The notes beneath the pieces were generated by a model. That model was given only the letters and a program-made list of their open reading frames with translations, had not been told where the DNA came from and ran no database searches. This document shows, piece by piece, positions 1 to 6,763 of a stretch of DNA of 18,607 nt. The stretch lies in the NCBI GenBank assembly GCA_017527625.1, contig JAFXPV010000024.1, positions 1-18,607 of the forward strand, in the 5' to 3' direction. The position numbers and the translations under genes were made by a program. Numbering within the stretch: position 1 is the stretch's first letter; each line of letters begins with the position of its first letter. The DNA comes from Bacteroidales bacterium. GTDB taxonomy: Bacteria; Bacteroidota; Bacteroidia; Bacteroidales; UBA932.

Positions 1-111
1 TAAGGCGGTTATAGCGGTGAGGATCCACCTCAAACCATTCCGAACTGAGAAGTTAAGCTCACTTGCGCCGATGATACTGCGATACCATGTGGGAAAGTAG
101 GAAGCCGCCGT
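1..111 (+). rRNA. rrf: 5S ribosomal RNA
   Basis: The sequence has the conserved 5S core, including CCATTCCGAACTGAGAAGTT and GCGCCGATGATACTGC, followed by ATGTGGGAAAGTAGG, as in Bacteroides-type 5S genes. The ends form the terminal helix: GGCGG at 4-8 pairs with CCGCC at 105-109. Length of about 110 nt is usual. The 5' end lies at the window edge and may lack one or a few bases. It is probably the last gene of an rRNA operon whose 23S lies to the left. A strong terminator follows within 10 bases. Confidence 0.95.
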
Positions 112-116
112 CTTCT

Positions 117-153
117 AAAGCCTTCGGCCCAAAAAAGCCGGAGGCTTTTTTTT
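117..153 (+). terminator. Rho-independent terminator of the rRNA operon
   Basis: A 12-bp stem (AAAGCCTTCGGC at 117-128 against GCCGGAGGCTTT at 137-148, one G-U pair) is followed directly by a run of T reaching 153. It sits just behind the 5S gene on the same strand, where an rRNA operon should end. Confidence 0.9.
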
Positions 154-176
154 GTATGGGGCCGGGCTTTAGAAGC

Positions 177-293
177 CGGCGGCTGAGCCGCCGACCTTCT
201 TTACAGGGGACTCTGTCCCCTGAGACCCCTGCGTGCTTCGCACGGCCAGCAGAAGCTGGCTGACGGTGTCCGTGTCGCCGAAGGCAGACTGCC
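177..293. repeat. Chain of small triloop/tetraloop hairpins
   Basis: Six short palindromes follow one another: CGGCGGC-TGA-GCCGCCG (177-193), CAGGGGAC-TCT-GTCCCCTG (204-222), CGTGC-TTC-GCACG (232-244), GCCAGC-AGAA-GCTGGC (245-260), ACGG-TGT-CCGT (263-273) and GGCA-GAC-TGCC (283-293). Five have 3-base loops and one has a 4-base loop. Four of the gaps are under 11 bases. The pairings are seen directly. Whether this is a structured RNA or part of a repeat element is unknown. Confidence 0.6.
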
Positions 294-515
294 CCGTAGC
301 GAACATCTCCACCCCCGGAGCGGGCAGGGGGAGGGGCCCGCCGGGTGCGAGTTCTGCGCTGGCAGGACGAAGCAGACGGTGGGAGGGGACGGAGCGAACG
401 AAGTGAGCGGAGCTTCGCCAAGGGGCAGTGCTGCCCTTCCGGCGACATTCGGCAAGGCGAGCTGCTGCCGTGACTTGTGTCAGGAACTGATTAAAGGTGG
501 GATACTGGCTCCATC

Positions 516-637
516 TGTACAAGGTCTGCAAAAATGAGACATACCTTGTACATTTTGTATTTTTCAAGATACTAAGTATTAGGGTGTTACGAATTCGCCC
601 CGTGCAAGGTCTGCGTTGATTTTGCAGACCTTGTACA
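516..637. repeat. 18-bp perfect inverted repeat with internal partial copies
   Basis: TGTACAAGGTCTGCAAAA at 516-533 is an exact inverted match of 620-637. Each end also has a closer partner. TGTACAAGGT (516-525) pairs with ACCTTGTACA (543-552). GTGCAAGGTCTGC (602-614) pairs with 624-636 over 13 bp with one G-T pair. There are thus four copies of one motif in alternating orientation across 122 bp, allowing two mutually exclusive foldings. No target-site duplication is obvious outside the ends (TCCATC on the left, CCTAGT on the right). It could be a MITE-like element, recombination or binding sites, or a structured RNA. Confidence 0.6.
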
Positions 638-654
638 CCTAGTAATAAGCTATC

Positions 655-700
655 CCCGGCAGGCAAAAGGGAGACTGTCTAAATCTCTCTGCCTGCCGGG
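655..700. repeat. Long hairpin, 11-bp perfect stem
   Basis: CCCGGCAGGCA (655-665) pairs perfectly with TGCCTGCCGGG (690-700) around a 24-base loop that contains a further GAGA/TCTC match. No T run follows on either side, so it does not look like a standard terminator. Confidence 0.6.
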
Positions 701-731
701 AGATAACTTCATTCTCTTTCTGCTGCCTATG

Positions 732-768
732 CGGGCAAGGTGTGCGATGTTTTATCCCACCTTGCCCG
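732..768. repeat. Long hairpin, 11-bp perfect stem
   Basis: CGGGCAAGGTG (732-742) pairs perfectly with CACCTTGCCCG (758-768) around a 15-base loop. It lies immediately before the GGGGTAGGTC motif array and is not followed by a T run. Confidence 0.6.
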
Positions 769-773
769 TAGAG

Positions 774-937
774 TGGGGTAGGTCTCTCGTGAATCTGGGA
801 TAGGTCCCGCGTGAATATGGGGTAGGTCTGATGGAAGGTGCCGGACCTACACCGCAAGATGCTCTCTGGAGGTGATTAGCGGGGTAGGTCCGGGATCTTT
901 AAAAGGACCTACCTCATAAGATGTCGGGACCTACCCC
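774..937. repeat. Array of seven GGGGTAGGTC(C) motifs in both orientations
   Basis: Forward copies TGGGGTAGGTC, TGGGATAGGTC and TGGGGTAGGTC start at 774, 796 and 818, exactly 22 bp apart; the first two units also share GTGAAT. Another forward copy (GGGGTAGGTCC) is at 881-891. Inverted copies (GGACCTAC) start at 843, 905 and 927, the last two again exactly 22 bp apart, and those at 843 and 905 share a downstream AAGATG. The 881 copy can pair with the 905 or 927 copy. Spacing of about two helical turns fits multimeric protein binding on one DNA face, but a repeat element with no regulatory role is equally possible. Confidence 0.65.
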
Positions 938-1074
938 GTTATGTATCCACCTTGGGAACAAACATCAAAACTATAGTTGCAAAGGAAAGGAAGCGTTACG
1001 GAGGGCTGGTTATCCGTGACAAACGGGAAGGATTGGAAACCGGGAATCGCTTTTAGGCAATGGGGAGAGGGATT

Positions 1075-1108
1075 TTTGGCTTTTGTATTGATATAATTGC
1101 TACTTTTG
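1075..1108 (+). promoter_or_regulatory. Candidate Bacteroidota sigma-70 promoter for the exporter operon
   Basis: TACTTTTG at 1101-1108 matches the Bacteroidota -7 consensus TAnnTTTG. A TTTG at 1075-1078 lies 22 bases upstream, slightly longer than the usual 19-21 for the -33 element. A second TTTG at 1082-1085 is too close. Transcription would start near 1113-1115, giving a leader of about 25 nt before the ATG at 1140. Confidence 0.5.
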
Positions 1109-1139
1109 CAGGATACAATGATATATAGGCAGTTCCGCT

Positions 1140-1811
1140 ATGATCGAGCTGAAAAACATATACAAGACATACCATACGGCATCTCCTGTTCAGGTGCTCA
1201 AAGGAGTCAACCTGAAGGTGGAAGAAGGCGAGCTTGTGAGCATTATGGGAGCCTCCGGTTCAGGCAAGAGCACCCTGCTGAACATCATAGGAATCCTCGA
1301 CAATTACGACGAAGGAGAATACCGTCTTGCAGGCAGACTCATTAAGGATCTGTCGGAAGACGACGCAAGTATGATGCGCAATGAACTCATCGGCTTCATC
1401 TTCCAGAGCTTCAACCTCATAGGCTTCAAAAACGCCCTCGAGAACGTAGCCCTTCCGCTCTATTACAGAGGCGTAAAACGCGCCGACCGCAACGAAATGG
1501 CGATGCAGTATCTCGAGAAGGTAGGACTGCAGGACCATTGGAACCACCTGCCCAACCAGATGTCAGGAGGCCAGTGCCAGAGGGTCGCAATAGCCCGAGC
1601 ACTCATATCCCAGCCCAAGATCATCCTCGCCGACGAACCGACCGGCGCCCTTGACTCAAAGACGACCCAGGAAGTAATGAACATCCTGCTCCAGCTCAAC
1701 CGCGAGCAAGGCCAGACCATCGTCATCGTAACCCACGAGCAAGACATCGCCGACCAGACCGACCGCAGGATATTCATAAAAGACGGAGTAATCTACAAAG
1801 ACGAAAAATAG
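1140..1811 (+). CDS. ABC exporter ATP-binding protein (MacB/LolD type)
   Basis: This is the cytoplasmic ATPase of a type VII ABC (MacB-like) exporter. The 223-residue length is typical of the LolD/MacB ATPase class. Seen in the protein: Walker A GASGSGKST (37-45), Q-loop Gln89 in IFQSFNL, signature MSGGQ (141-145), Walker B ILADEP (162-167) followed by D-loop GALD, and switch His199 in VTHEQ. All key residues are intact. The signature is followed by Cys-Gln-Arg where QQR is usual, a mild variation. The ATG at 1140 starts exactly where the ABC domain begins. Its two permeases follow after a 2-base gap, so ATPase and membrane parts are separate polypeptides here, unlike E. coli MacB, where they are fused. 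It is the first gene of the run and sits behind the promoter at 1101. Confidence 0.95.
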   Translation: MIELKNIYKTYHTASPVQVLKGVNLKVEEGELVSIMGASGSGKSTLLNIIGILDNYDEGEYRLAGRLIKDLSEDDASMMRNELIGFIFQSFNLIGFKNALENVALPLYYRGVKRADRNEMAMQYLEKVGLQDHWNHLPNQMSGGQCQRVAIARALISQPKIILADEPTGALDSKTTQEVMNILLQLNREQGQTIVIVTHEQDIADQTDRRIFIKDGVIYKDEK

Positions 1812-1813
1812 CG

Positions 1814-3082
1814 ATGCGCGACCTGTTTGCAGAAATATTCTCCTCAATGCGCCACAGCAAGACCAGGCTCCTGCTGACAGGCCTCTCGACGGCGTGGGGA
1901 ATATTCCTGCTCATCGTGCTCCTCGGCACCGGAAACGGCATCCTCAACGGCATCTCGAACGCTTGGCTGAATGAAGACGACAACGTAGTCACCATCGAAC
2001 CCTCGACCACGATGCTGCCCTTCGAAGGCCTGCCTGTAGGCAGAAGCATCAACGTCGTCGAAGAAGACGGCGCTTCACTCAAAGAAGCCTTCCCTCAGAA
2101 CGTTATTGGATATGTGCCGGAACTCGACAAAGACATAGTGGTAAGCTACCGCAACAAATATTCAGAGACAGACATAGCCGGCTTCTATCCCGGATACGAA
2201 ACGATCCGCAACAACGTCCTGCTCGCAGGAAGAGACATCAACCAGATAGACATAAGCGAGCGCCGCAAGGTCTGCCTCGTGTCCACCAACCTCTGCAAAA
2301 GGATATTCCCGACAGACGAACCCCGCGACATCGTCGGACGCACCGTCTCAGTCAACGGCGTAGCCTTCACTGTGGCAGGCGTCTACAGACCGGCCAAGTC
2401 ATATAACATCTCAAGGACCGTCATCGCGCCTTTCACCACGATAAAATCCCTGTTCTTCGACAACGACGACATCTCCAAACTCTCCATCACAGTCGCCGGA
2501 CTCAACACCGAAGCCGAAAACCGCGACTTCGTAGAGAAAATCAGAACCCATATGGCGTCGCTGAAACAATTCTCCCCTGAAGACAAGAAGGCAGTGACGA
2601 TCACCAACACATACGACCTGGCCCTGTACATCGGCAGCCTGTTCAAGACAATCAACCTGTTCCTCTGGATAGTCGGCCTTTCAACCCTGGTCGCAGGCAT
2701 AGTCGGCGTGTCCAATATAATGCTGATCACCGTAAGGGAGCGGACCCGCGAGCTGGCAGTCAGAAAAGCAATGGGAGCCCCCAGACGTTCGATCATAAGC
2801 CTCGTGCTCACAGAATCCGTGCTTGTGACAGTCATCTTCGGCTATGTAGGTATGGTTCTGGGCATAGGCGTGATAAAACTTGCAGACATCATCGTCAGCG
2901 CCTCCGCCGACACATCCGCATCAGGAATCGGCAGCAGCGTCTTCATCAACCCCAGCGTTGACATAGGCGTCGTGATGGGAGCGACCCTCATTATGATAAT
3001 AGCAGGCCTTCTGGCAGGTTATATGCCGGCGAAGAAGGCAGTAAGCATAAAACTTGTAGAAGCCCTTGCGGCCAACGACTAG
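1814..3082 (+). CDS. ABC exporter permease, MacB/FtsX family (first copy)
   Basis: This is an inner-membrane permease of 422 residues with the MacB layout. A TM helix at about 18-40 is followed by a large periplasmic MacB_PCD-type domain (about 45-270) and three C-terminal TM helices (about 278-304, 328-355, 383-405). The cytoplasmic loop RTRELAVRKAMGAP (310-323) is the FtsX/MacB hallmark that contacts the ATPase. It ends with the usual PAKKAVSIKLVEAL motif. The start lies 2 bases after the ATPase stop and the next permease begins 3 bases after its own stop. It likely pairs with the second permease as a heterodimer energised by the ATPase encoded at 1140. What the pump exports cannot be read from sequence. 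Confidence 0.93.
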   Translation: MRDLFAEIFSSMRHSKTRLLLTGLSTAWGIFLLIVLLGTGNGILNGISNAWLNEDDNVVTIEPSTTMLPFEGLPVGRSINVVEEDGASLKEAFPQNVIGYVPELDKDIVVSYRNKYSETDIAGFYPGYETIRNNVLLAGRDINQIDISERRKVCLVSTNLCKRIFPTDEPRDIVGRTVSVNGVAFTVAGVYRPAKSYNISRTVIAPFTTIKSLFFDNDDISKLSITVAGLNTEAENRDFVEKIRTHMASLKQFSPEDKKAVTITNTYDLALYIGSLFKTINLFLWIVGLSTLVAGIVGVSNIMLITVRERTRELAVRKAMGAPRRSIISLVLTESVLVTVIFGYVGMVLGIGVIKLADIIVSASADTSASGIGSSVFINPSVDIGVVMGATLIMIIAGLLAGYMPAKKAVSIKLVEALAAND

Positions 3083-3085
3083 ACA

Positions 3086-4342
3086 ATGAAACTACTCGAC
3101 AGAGATATGTGGCAGGAAGTGCTTGTGACCATAAAAGGTCAGAAGGTGCGCAGCATTCTCACGATGTTCGGCGTCTTCTGGGGCATCTTTATGCTGGTAG
3201 TTCTCATCGGCTGCGGATTCGGTATGAAAAAAGGCCTCATCGGCAGTCTGATGAACCTGTCGTCCAACAGCATAGTCTACACACCGACGACGACGTCAAT
3301 GGCCTACAGCGGCTTCAATGCCGACAGGTCGTGGTACATCCAGGAAAAAGACGTCACCGACATAAGGGAGAAGATGGGCCGCCGTCTGAGATATGTCACA
3401 ACTGCCAACCTCGACGGTTTCCAGCAGATCGGCTCCCGCAACCGCAGCGGCTATTACCAGACCGCTGGCGTGACTCCCACATATTACATCGACATACCCC
3501 AGAAAGTGATATACGGCCGCTATCTTAACGACACCGACATCAAAGAACACCGCAAAGTCTGCCTGGCCGGCGAAAGGGTAGTGGCAGAACTGTTTGACAC
3601 CGACAACCCGGTAGGTGAAGACCTGACAGTGGACGGCAACGTATACAAGATAGTCGGGGTCATCACCCACACCAACGAAAACATATCGGTAGGATTCTTC
3701 TCGCAGGACTGCGTGCTGCTGCCGTTTACCACGGAGCAGGACGCCTTCGACCACAAAGACCGCATCGGTATGATGTCCGTCGGCCTCTATGACAAATACG
3801 ACATAGAGACAGCCAACTCGGAGATTTCGACTATTCTGAAGAGAAACCACAACATACACCCCGACGACAACGCTGCGATGGAGATCATATCGATGGTAGA
3901 CGCAGTGTCCGTGTATGAAAGTACAATGAAAGGTGTTGAAATTTTGATACTGATAGTAGGTCTCGGCACTTTGCTTGCAGGCCTCATCGGCATCTCCAAC
4001 ATAATGCTCGTAACCATCAAGGAAAGGACCAAGGAAATCGGCATACGCAGGGCCCTCGGAGCAAGGCCCCGTGTCATTATCCTGCAGATTATGCTGGAAG
4101 CCCTTACCCTGACGGTAGTAGCAGGAGTAGCCGGAATCATAGTAGGCACCTGGGTTCTGCTGCTGCTGAACAACGTCCTCGGCGGAGGCACTGATGCACT
4201 GATATCAAGGCCGATGATACCGCCGCTGTACGCGTTCGGCTCGCTGCTCATCCTTGTGTGCGGAGGTCTGGCGTCAGGCTACGTGCCTGCCCGCAAGGCC
4301 CTTAAGATAAAAGCAATTGAAGCACTTAGAGACGATAAATGA
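3086..4342 (+). CDS. ABC exporter permease, MacB/FtsX family (second copy)
   Basis: This second MacB/FtsX-type permease has 418 residues and the same plan as its neighbour: TM helix at about 25-47, periplasmic domain to about 275, and TM helices at about 283-308, 333-361 and 379-400. Its hallmark loop is ERTKEIGIRRALGA (313-326) and its C-terminus is PARKALKIKAIEAL. The periplasmic domains of the two copies differ greatly, so they are diverged paralogs rather than a recent duplication, as expected for a heterodimeric permease. Its TGA stop overlaps the ATG of the adaptor gene (ATGA at 4339-4342), which suggests translational coupling. Confidence 0.93.
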   Translation: MKLLDRDMWQEVLVTIKGQKVRSILTMFGVFWGIFMLVVLIGCGFGMKKGLIGSLMNLSSNSIVYTPTTTSMAYSGFNADRSWYIQEKDVTDIREKMGRRLRYVTTANLDGFQQIGSRNRSGYYQTAGVTPTYYIDIPQKVIYGRYLNDTDIKEHRKVCLAGERVVAELFDTDNPVGEDLTVDGNVYKIVGVITHTNENISVGFFSQDCVLLPFTTEQDAFDHKDRIGMMSVGLYDKYDIETANSEISTILKRNHNIHPDDNAAMEIISMVDAVSVYESTMKGVEILILIVGLGTLLAGLIGISNIMLVTIKERTKEIGIRRALGARPRVIILQIMLEALTLTVVAGVAGIIVGTWVLLLLNNVLGGGTDALISRPMIPPLYAFGSLLILVCGGLASGYVPARKALKIKAIEALRDDK

Positions 4343-5448
4343 TTATGAAGAAAGCTTTCAAAATCGCATTGTGGGCACTGGTTGCCGCATTTGTAGTCCT
4401 TACATTTTTCTTCCTGTGGCGTCAATCCAGGCCCGCGCCTGAAATATATGAACTGTTACAGCCCGAGGTTCGCACCGTCTACCAGAGTTCCATAGCAACC
4501 GGTCAGATCCAGCCTCGCCGCGAAGTATACGTCAAGCCGAGGATCACAGGCATCCTGACCCAGATCAATGTCAAGATCGGTCAGCAGGTCAAGACCGGCG
4601 ACGTAATCGCAAGGGTAAGCGTGATTCCCGATATGAGTTCGTACAACGACGCGCAGAGTGCCGTAGAGGCCTCAAATCTGCAGCTGCAGGAGGCTCAGAG
4701 GGAGTATGACCGCAATGAAGCCTTGTATAACGGCGATGTTATATCGCGCGAAGAGTTCGAGAAATCCGCTCATAATCTGTCACTTGCGAAAGAAAATGCA
4801 GCCAAGGCCCAGTCTTCTCTGGACATCGTTCTCTACGGTAGCTCGCAGCGTAGCGGAGCGGTGAACACCACCATCGTCAAGGCCACGATGAGCGGCAAAG
4901 TGATCGACATCCCCCTGAAACAGGGAGCATCAGTGGTCAGCACAAGCCCCTACAGCGAAGGCACGACCATCGCGACGATAGCCGATGTGACTGATATGAT
5001 CTTCGACGGCAAGATCGACGAGACCGAAGTGGACAGGCTGACCGTCGGAATCCCGGCACGCATAACTGTCGGCTCAAGCCTCGACCGCCATATCACCGGC
5101 ACCCTCGAAGAAATATCGTCTATGGGAGTGAAGGAGAACGGAACGGTGATGTTCAGCCTTAAGGCTTCGGTAGACAGCGACGACGGAACCACCGAACTGA
5201 GGGCCGGCTATAGCGCCAACGCCGAATTCATCACCGCCCAGGCCGACAACGTGCTGTCCATCGAAGAAACTGCAATCTCATTTGAAGACGGGCAGCCCTA
5301 CGTATACCGTCTTGTCTCATCACAAGACAGCAAGATCCAGAAGTTCGAGAGAATCCCTGTGACTGTAGGACTGAGCGACGGCATATATATTGAGATAAAG
5401 GACGGCGTGACCGCAGATATGGTATTGAGGGGAAATAAACTTAACTGA
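4339..5448 (+). CDS. Periplasmic adaptor (membrane fusion) protein, MacA/HlyD type
   Basis: The 369-residue protein links the inner-membrane permease to the outer-membrane channel. An N-terminal membrane anchor lies at about 5-27. A first half of a biotinyl-lipoyl-like domain follows (GQIQPRREVYVKPRITGIL, 55-73, then VKIGQQVKTGDVIARV, 78-93). A helical hairpin at about 99-165 contains the typical QEAQREYDRNEALYNGDVIS heptads. The second lipoyl half (KATMSGKVIDIPLKQGASVV, 181-200) and a beta-barrel region follow. The start at 4339 gives MIMKK; the ATG two codons later is equally possible. Coupling by ATGA to the permease and a 4-base gap to the TolC-like gene show that all components of one tripartite pump are made together. 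Confidence 0.92.
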   Translation: MIMKKAFKIALWALVAAFVVLTFFFLWRQSRPAPEIYELLQPEVRTVYQSSIATGQIQPRREVYVKPRITGILTQINVKIGQQVKTGDVIARVSVIPDMSSYNDAQSAVEASNLQLQEAQREYDRNEALYNGDVISREEFEKSAHNLSLAKENAAKAQSSLDIVLYGSSQRSGAVNTTIVKATMSGKVIDIPLKQGASVVSTSPYSEGTTIATIADVTDMIFDGKIDETEVDRLTVGIPARITVGSSLDRHITGTLEEISSMGVKENGTVMFSLKASVDSDDGTTELRAGYSANAEFITAQADNVLSIEETAISFEDGQPYVYRLVSSQDSKIQKFERIPVTVGLSDGIYIEIKDGVTADMVLRGNKLN

Positions 5449-5452
5449 TAAG

Positions 5453-6754
5453 ATGAAGAAAGGATTATTGTTGTCAATTCTGGCACTGGCTCTGCCCCTG
5501 GTCGCATTCGGGCAGGCTTGGACTATAGAAGACTGCGTGGAGTATGCCATCGTCCACAATCCGGATGTGTTGCACCGTCAACTGCAATATGACAACCAGA
5601 AAGAAGTGCTCAGCGAGACTGCAGTGAGCAGGGCTCCTCTGATCAACATAGGCGTCCAGGAGACATTGCACTCCGGTAATACGCTGATTATGTATAGTAT
5701 CGACGAAAACCTGACTATGTCTCTGACCCAGATCGCCGCCCAGATGGAGATGCCTCTCTATACCGGCGGAATGATCGCGAATTCAAAAGAGGCGGAACGC
5801 TATATGCTTAAGGCCGCCGGAGAAAACATCGAACTGACGAAGATCAACATCCGTATCCGGGTCGCCGCCGCATACCTTCAGCTGCTCAACAACATCAGCC
5901 AGGAGCAGATTGCGTGGGAGCAGGTAGGCCTGTGCCAGCAGCAGCTCGAGAACGTGCAGAAACTTGTGTCAGAAGGCAAGCGTACCAACGCCGACCTTGC
6001 CGAGGCCCGTTCGGCGCTCAGCTCAGCGGAACACCTGCATACGGCAGCCAGCGGGGCGACTATAATTTCTAAAGTCGACCTTGTCAACCTGATCGGCCTT
6101 GATGACGAGACCGGTTTCTCAGTAGAGGAAATGCACGATACCGTAGAAGGAACAGAGACTGTCTCCCTGCTTTCCCTGATGGACAACGTAGACAGCCATC
6201 CGTCGGTAATGGCGGCGAAATACAGTATGAACAGCGCCGAATACCGTGCAAAAGCCGCTAAAAGTGCTATTCTGCCTCAGCTGTCGATGTTCCTCAATTA
6301 CAACAACTACTTCTATTTCCCCATCGGCGCCAAAGAATTCCACATCGGTTCCCAGCTCGGTGACAACGGCTGGGGCGCCCTTGGATTCAAGCTCGCAGTC
6401 CCGATTCTCAACCTGCCTGCCAACAGACAGATAACAAGAGCAAAGATAGCCTTCAACGATGCCAAGGTAACCCTCGATGAATCCAGGAAAGAACTGTCAA
6501 AGCAGATTCGTGAGGCATACTATCAGACGGTAACCGCGAGAGAGCGGTACAACTCCGCAGTCAAAGCCGAGTCTGCAGCGCAGGAGGCATACAACTACCA
6601 GACAAGGATGTACGACGTCGGTCGTTCTACCACATACGATCTTGACCAGAGCCGTCTCAAATGGTTCGCCGCCAGCGAAGAAGCCATCCGCTCAAAGTAC
6701 GAGTATCTCCTAAGGAACAAGATCCTGAAGTATTACAGCAGTTATACGCAATAA
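5453..6754 (+). CDS. TolC-family outer-membrane efflux protein
   Basis: This 433-residue exported protein has a signal peptide (MKKGLLLSILALALPLVAFG, cleavage near 20-21) and the TolC/OEP pattern. WTIEDCVEYAIVHNPDVL opens the first repeat. Long amphipathic helices follow (about 120-190, with QLLNNISQEQIAWEQVGL and KRTNADLAEARSAL). The second repeat has VDSHPSVMAAKYSMNSAEYRAKAAKSAILPQLS, a beta segment with YNNYFYF, and the closing helical region with VGRSTTYDLDQSRL. It forms the outer-membrane channel for the pump encoded just upstream. It begins 4 bases after the adaptor stop. The next gene follows only 9 bases later, so the exporter and the lipid or glycan genes behind it are probably on one transcript. 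Confidence 0.92.
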   Translation: MKKGLLLSILALALPLVAFGQAWTIEDCVEYAIVHNPDVLHRQLQYDNQKEVLSETAVSRAPLINIGVQETLHSGNTLIMYSIDENLTMSLTQIAAQMEMPLYTGGMIANSKEAERYMLKAAGENIELTKINIRIRVAAAYLQLLNNISQEQIAWEQVGLCQQQLENVQKLVSEGKRTNADLAEARSALSSAEHLHTAASGATIISKVDLVNLIGLDDETGFSVEEMHDTVEGTETVSLLSLMDNVDSHPSVMAAKYSMNSAEYRAKAAKSAILPQLSMFLNYNNYFYFPIGAKEFHIGSQLGDNGWGALGFKLAVPILNLPANRQITRAKIAFNDAKVTLDESRKELSKQIREAYYQTVTARERYNSAVKAESAAQEAYNYQTRMYDVGRSTTYDLDQSRLKWFAASEEAIRSKYEYLLRNKILKYYSSYTQ

Positions 6755-6763
6755 TATCCATAT

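Larger units (their letters stand above)
154..1139. other. Gene-free, repeat-rich intergenic region
   Basis: No convincing coding sequence is seen in nearly 1 kb between the 5S terminator and the ABC exporter genes. Open frames here are short, overlap on opposite strands and resemble no family. The left part (about 160-470) is very GC-rich. It contains GGAGCGAACGAAGTGAGCGGAGC-like sequence at 391-413 and a GGGCAG/CTGCCC hairpin at 423-436. The middle (about 500-640) is AT-rich. The right part holds hairpins and a short-motif array, then a promoter. The individual elements are listed separately. The repeat density suggests a dispersed repeat landing site, a structured transcript or a binding-site array. 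Confidence 0.75.

Noticed and set aside
154..480. tRNA gene after the rRNA operon
   Set aside because: None of the hairpins combine into a cloverleaf, and no T-loop GGTTCGAATC-type sequence was seen.
516..637. Insertion sequence or complete transposon
   Set aside because: There is no transposase gene and no target duplication; only inverted repeats are seen, so it is listed as a repeat.
154..860. Several - strand open frames in the region after the 5S gene
   Set aside because: They are rich in Arg, Pro and Ser from GC-rich repeats, overlap each other and the hairpins, and resemble nothing; one even runs into the 5S gene.
774..937. CRISPR array
   Set aside because: The repeat core is about 11 bp, orientation changes within the array, spacers are about 11 bp, and no cas genes are near.
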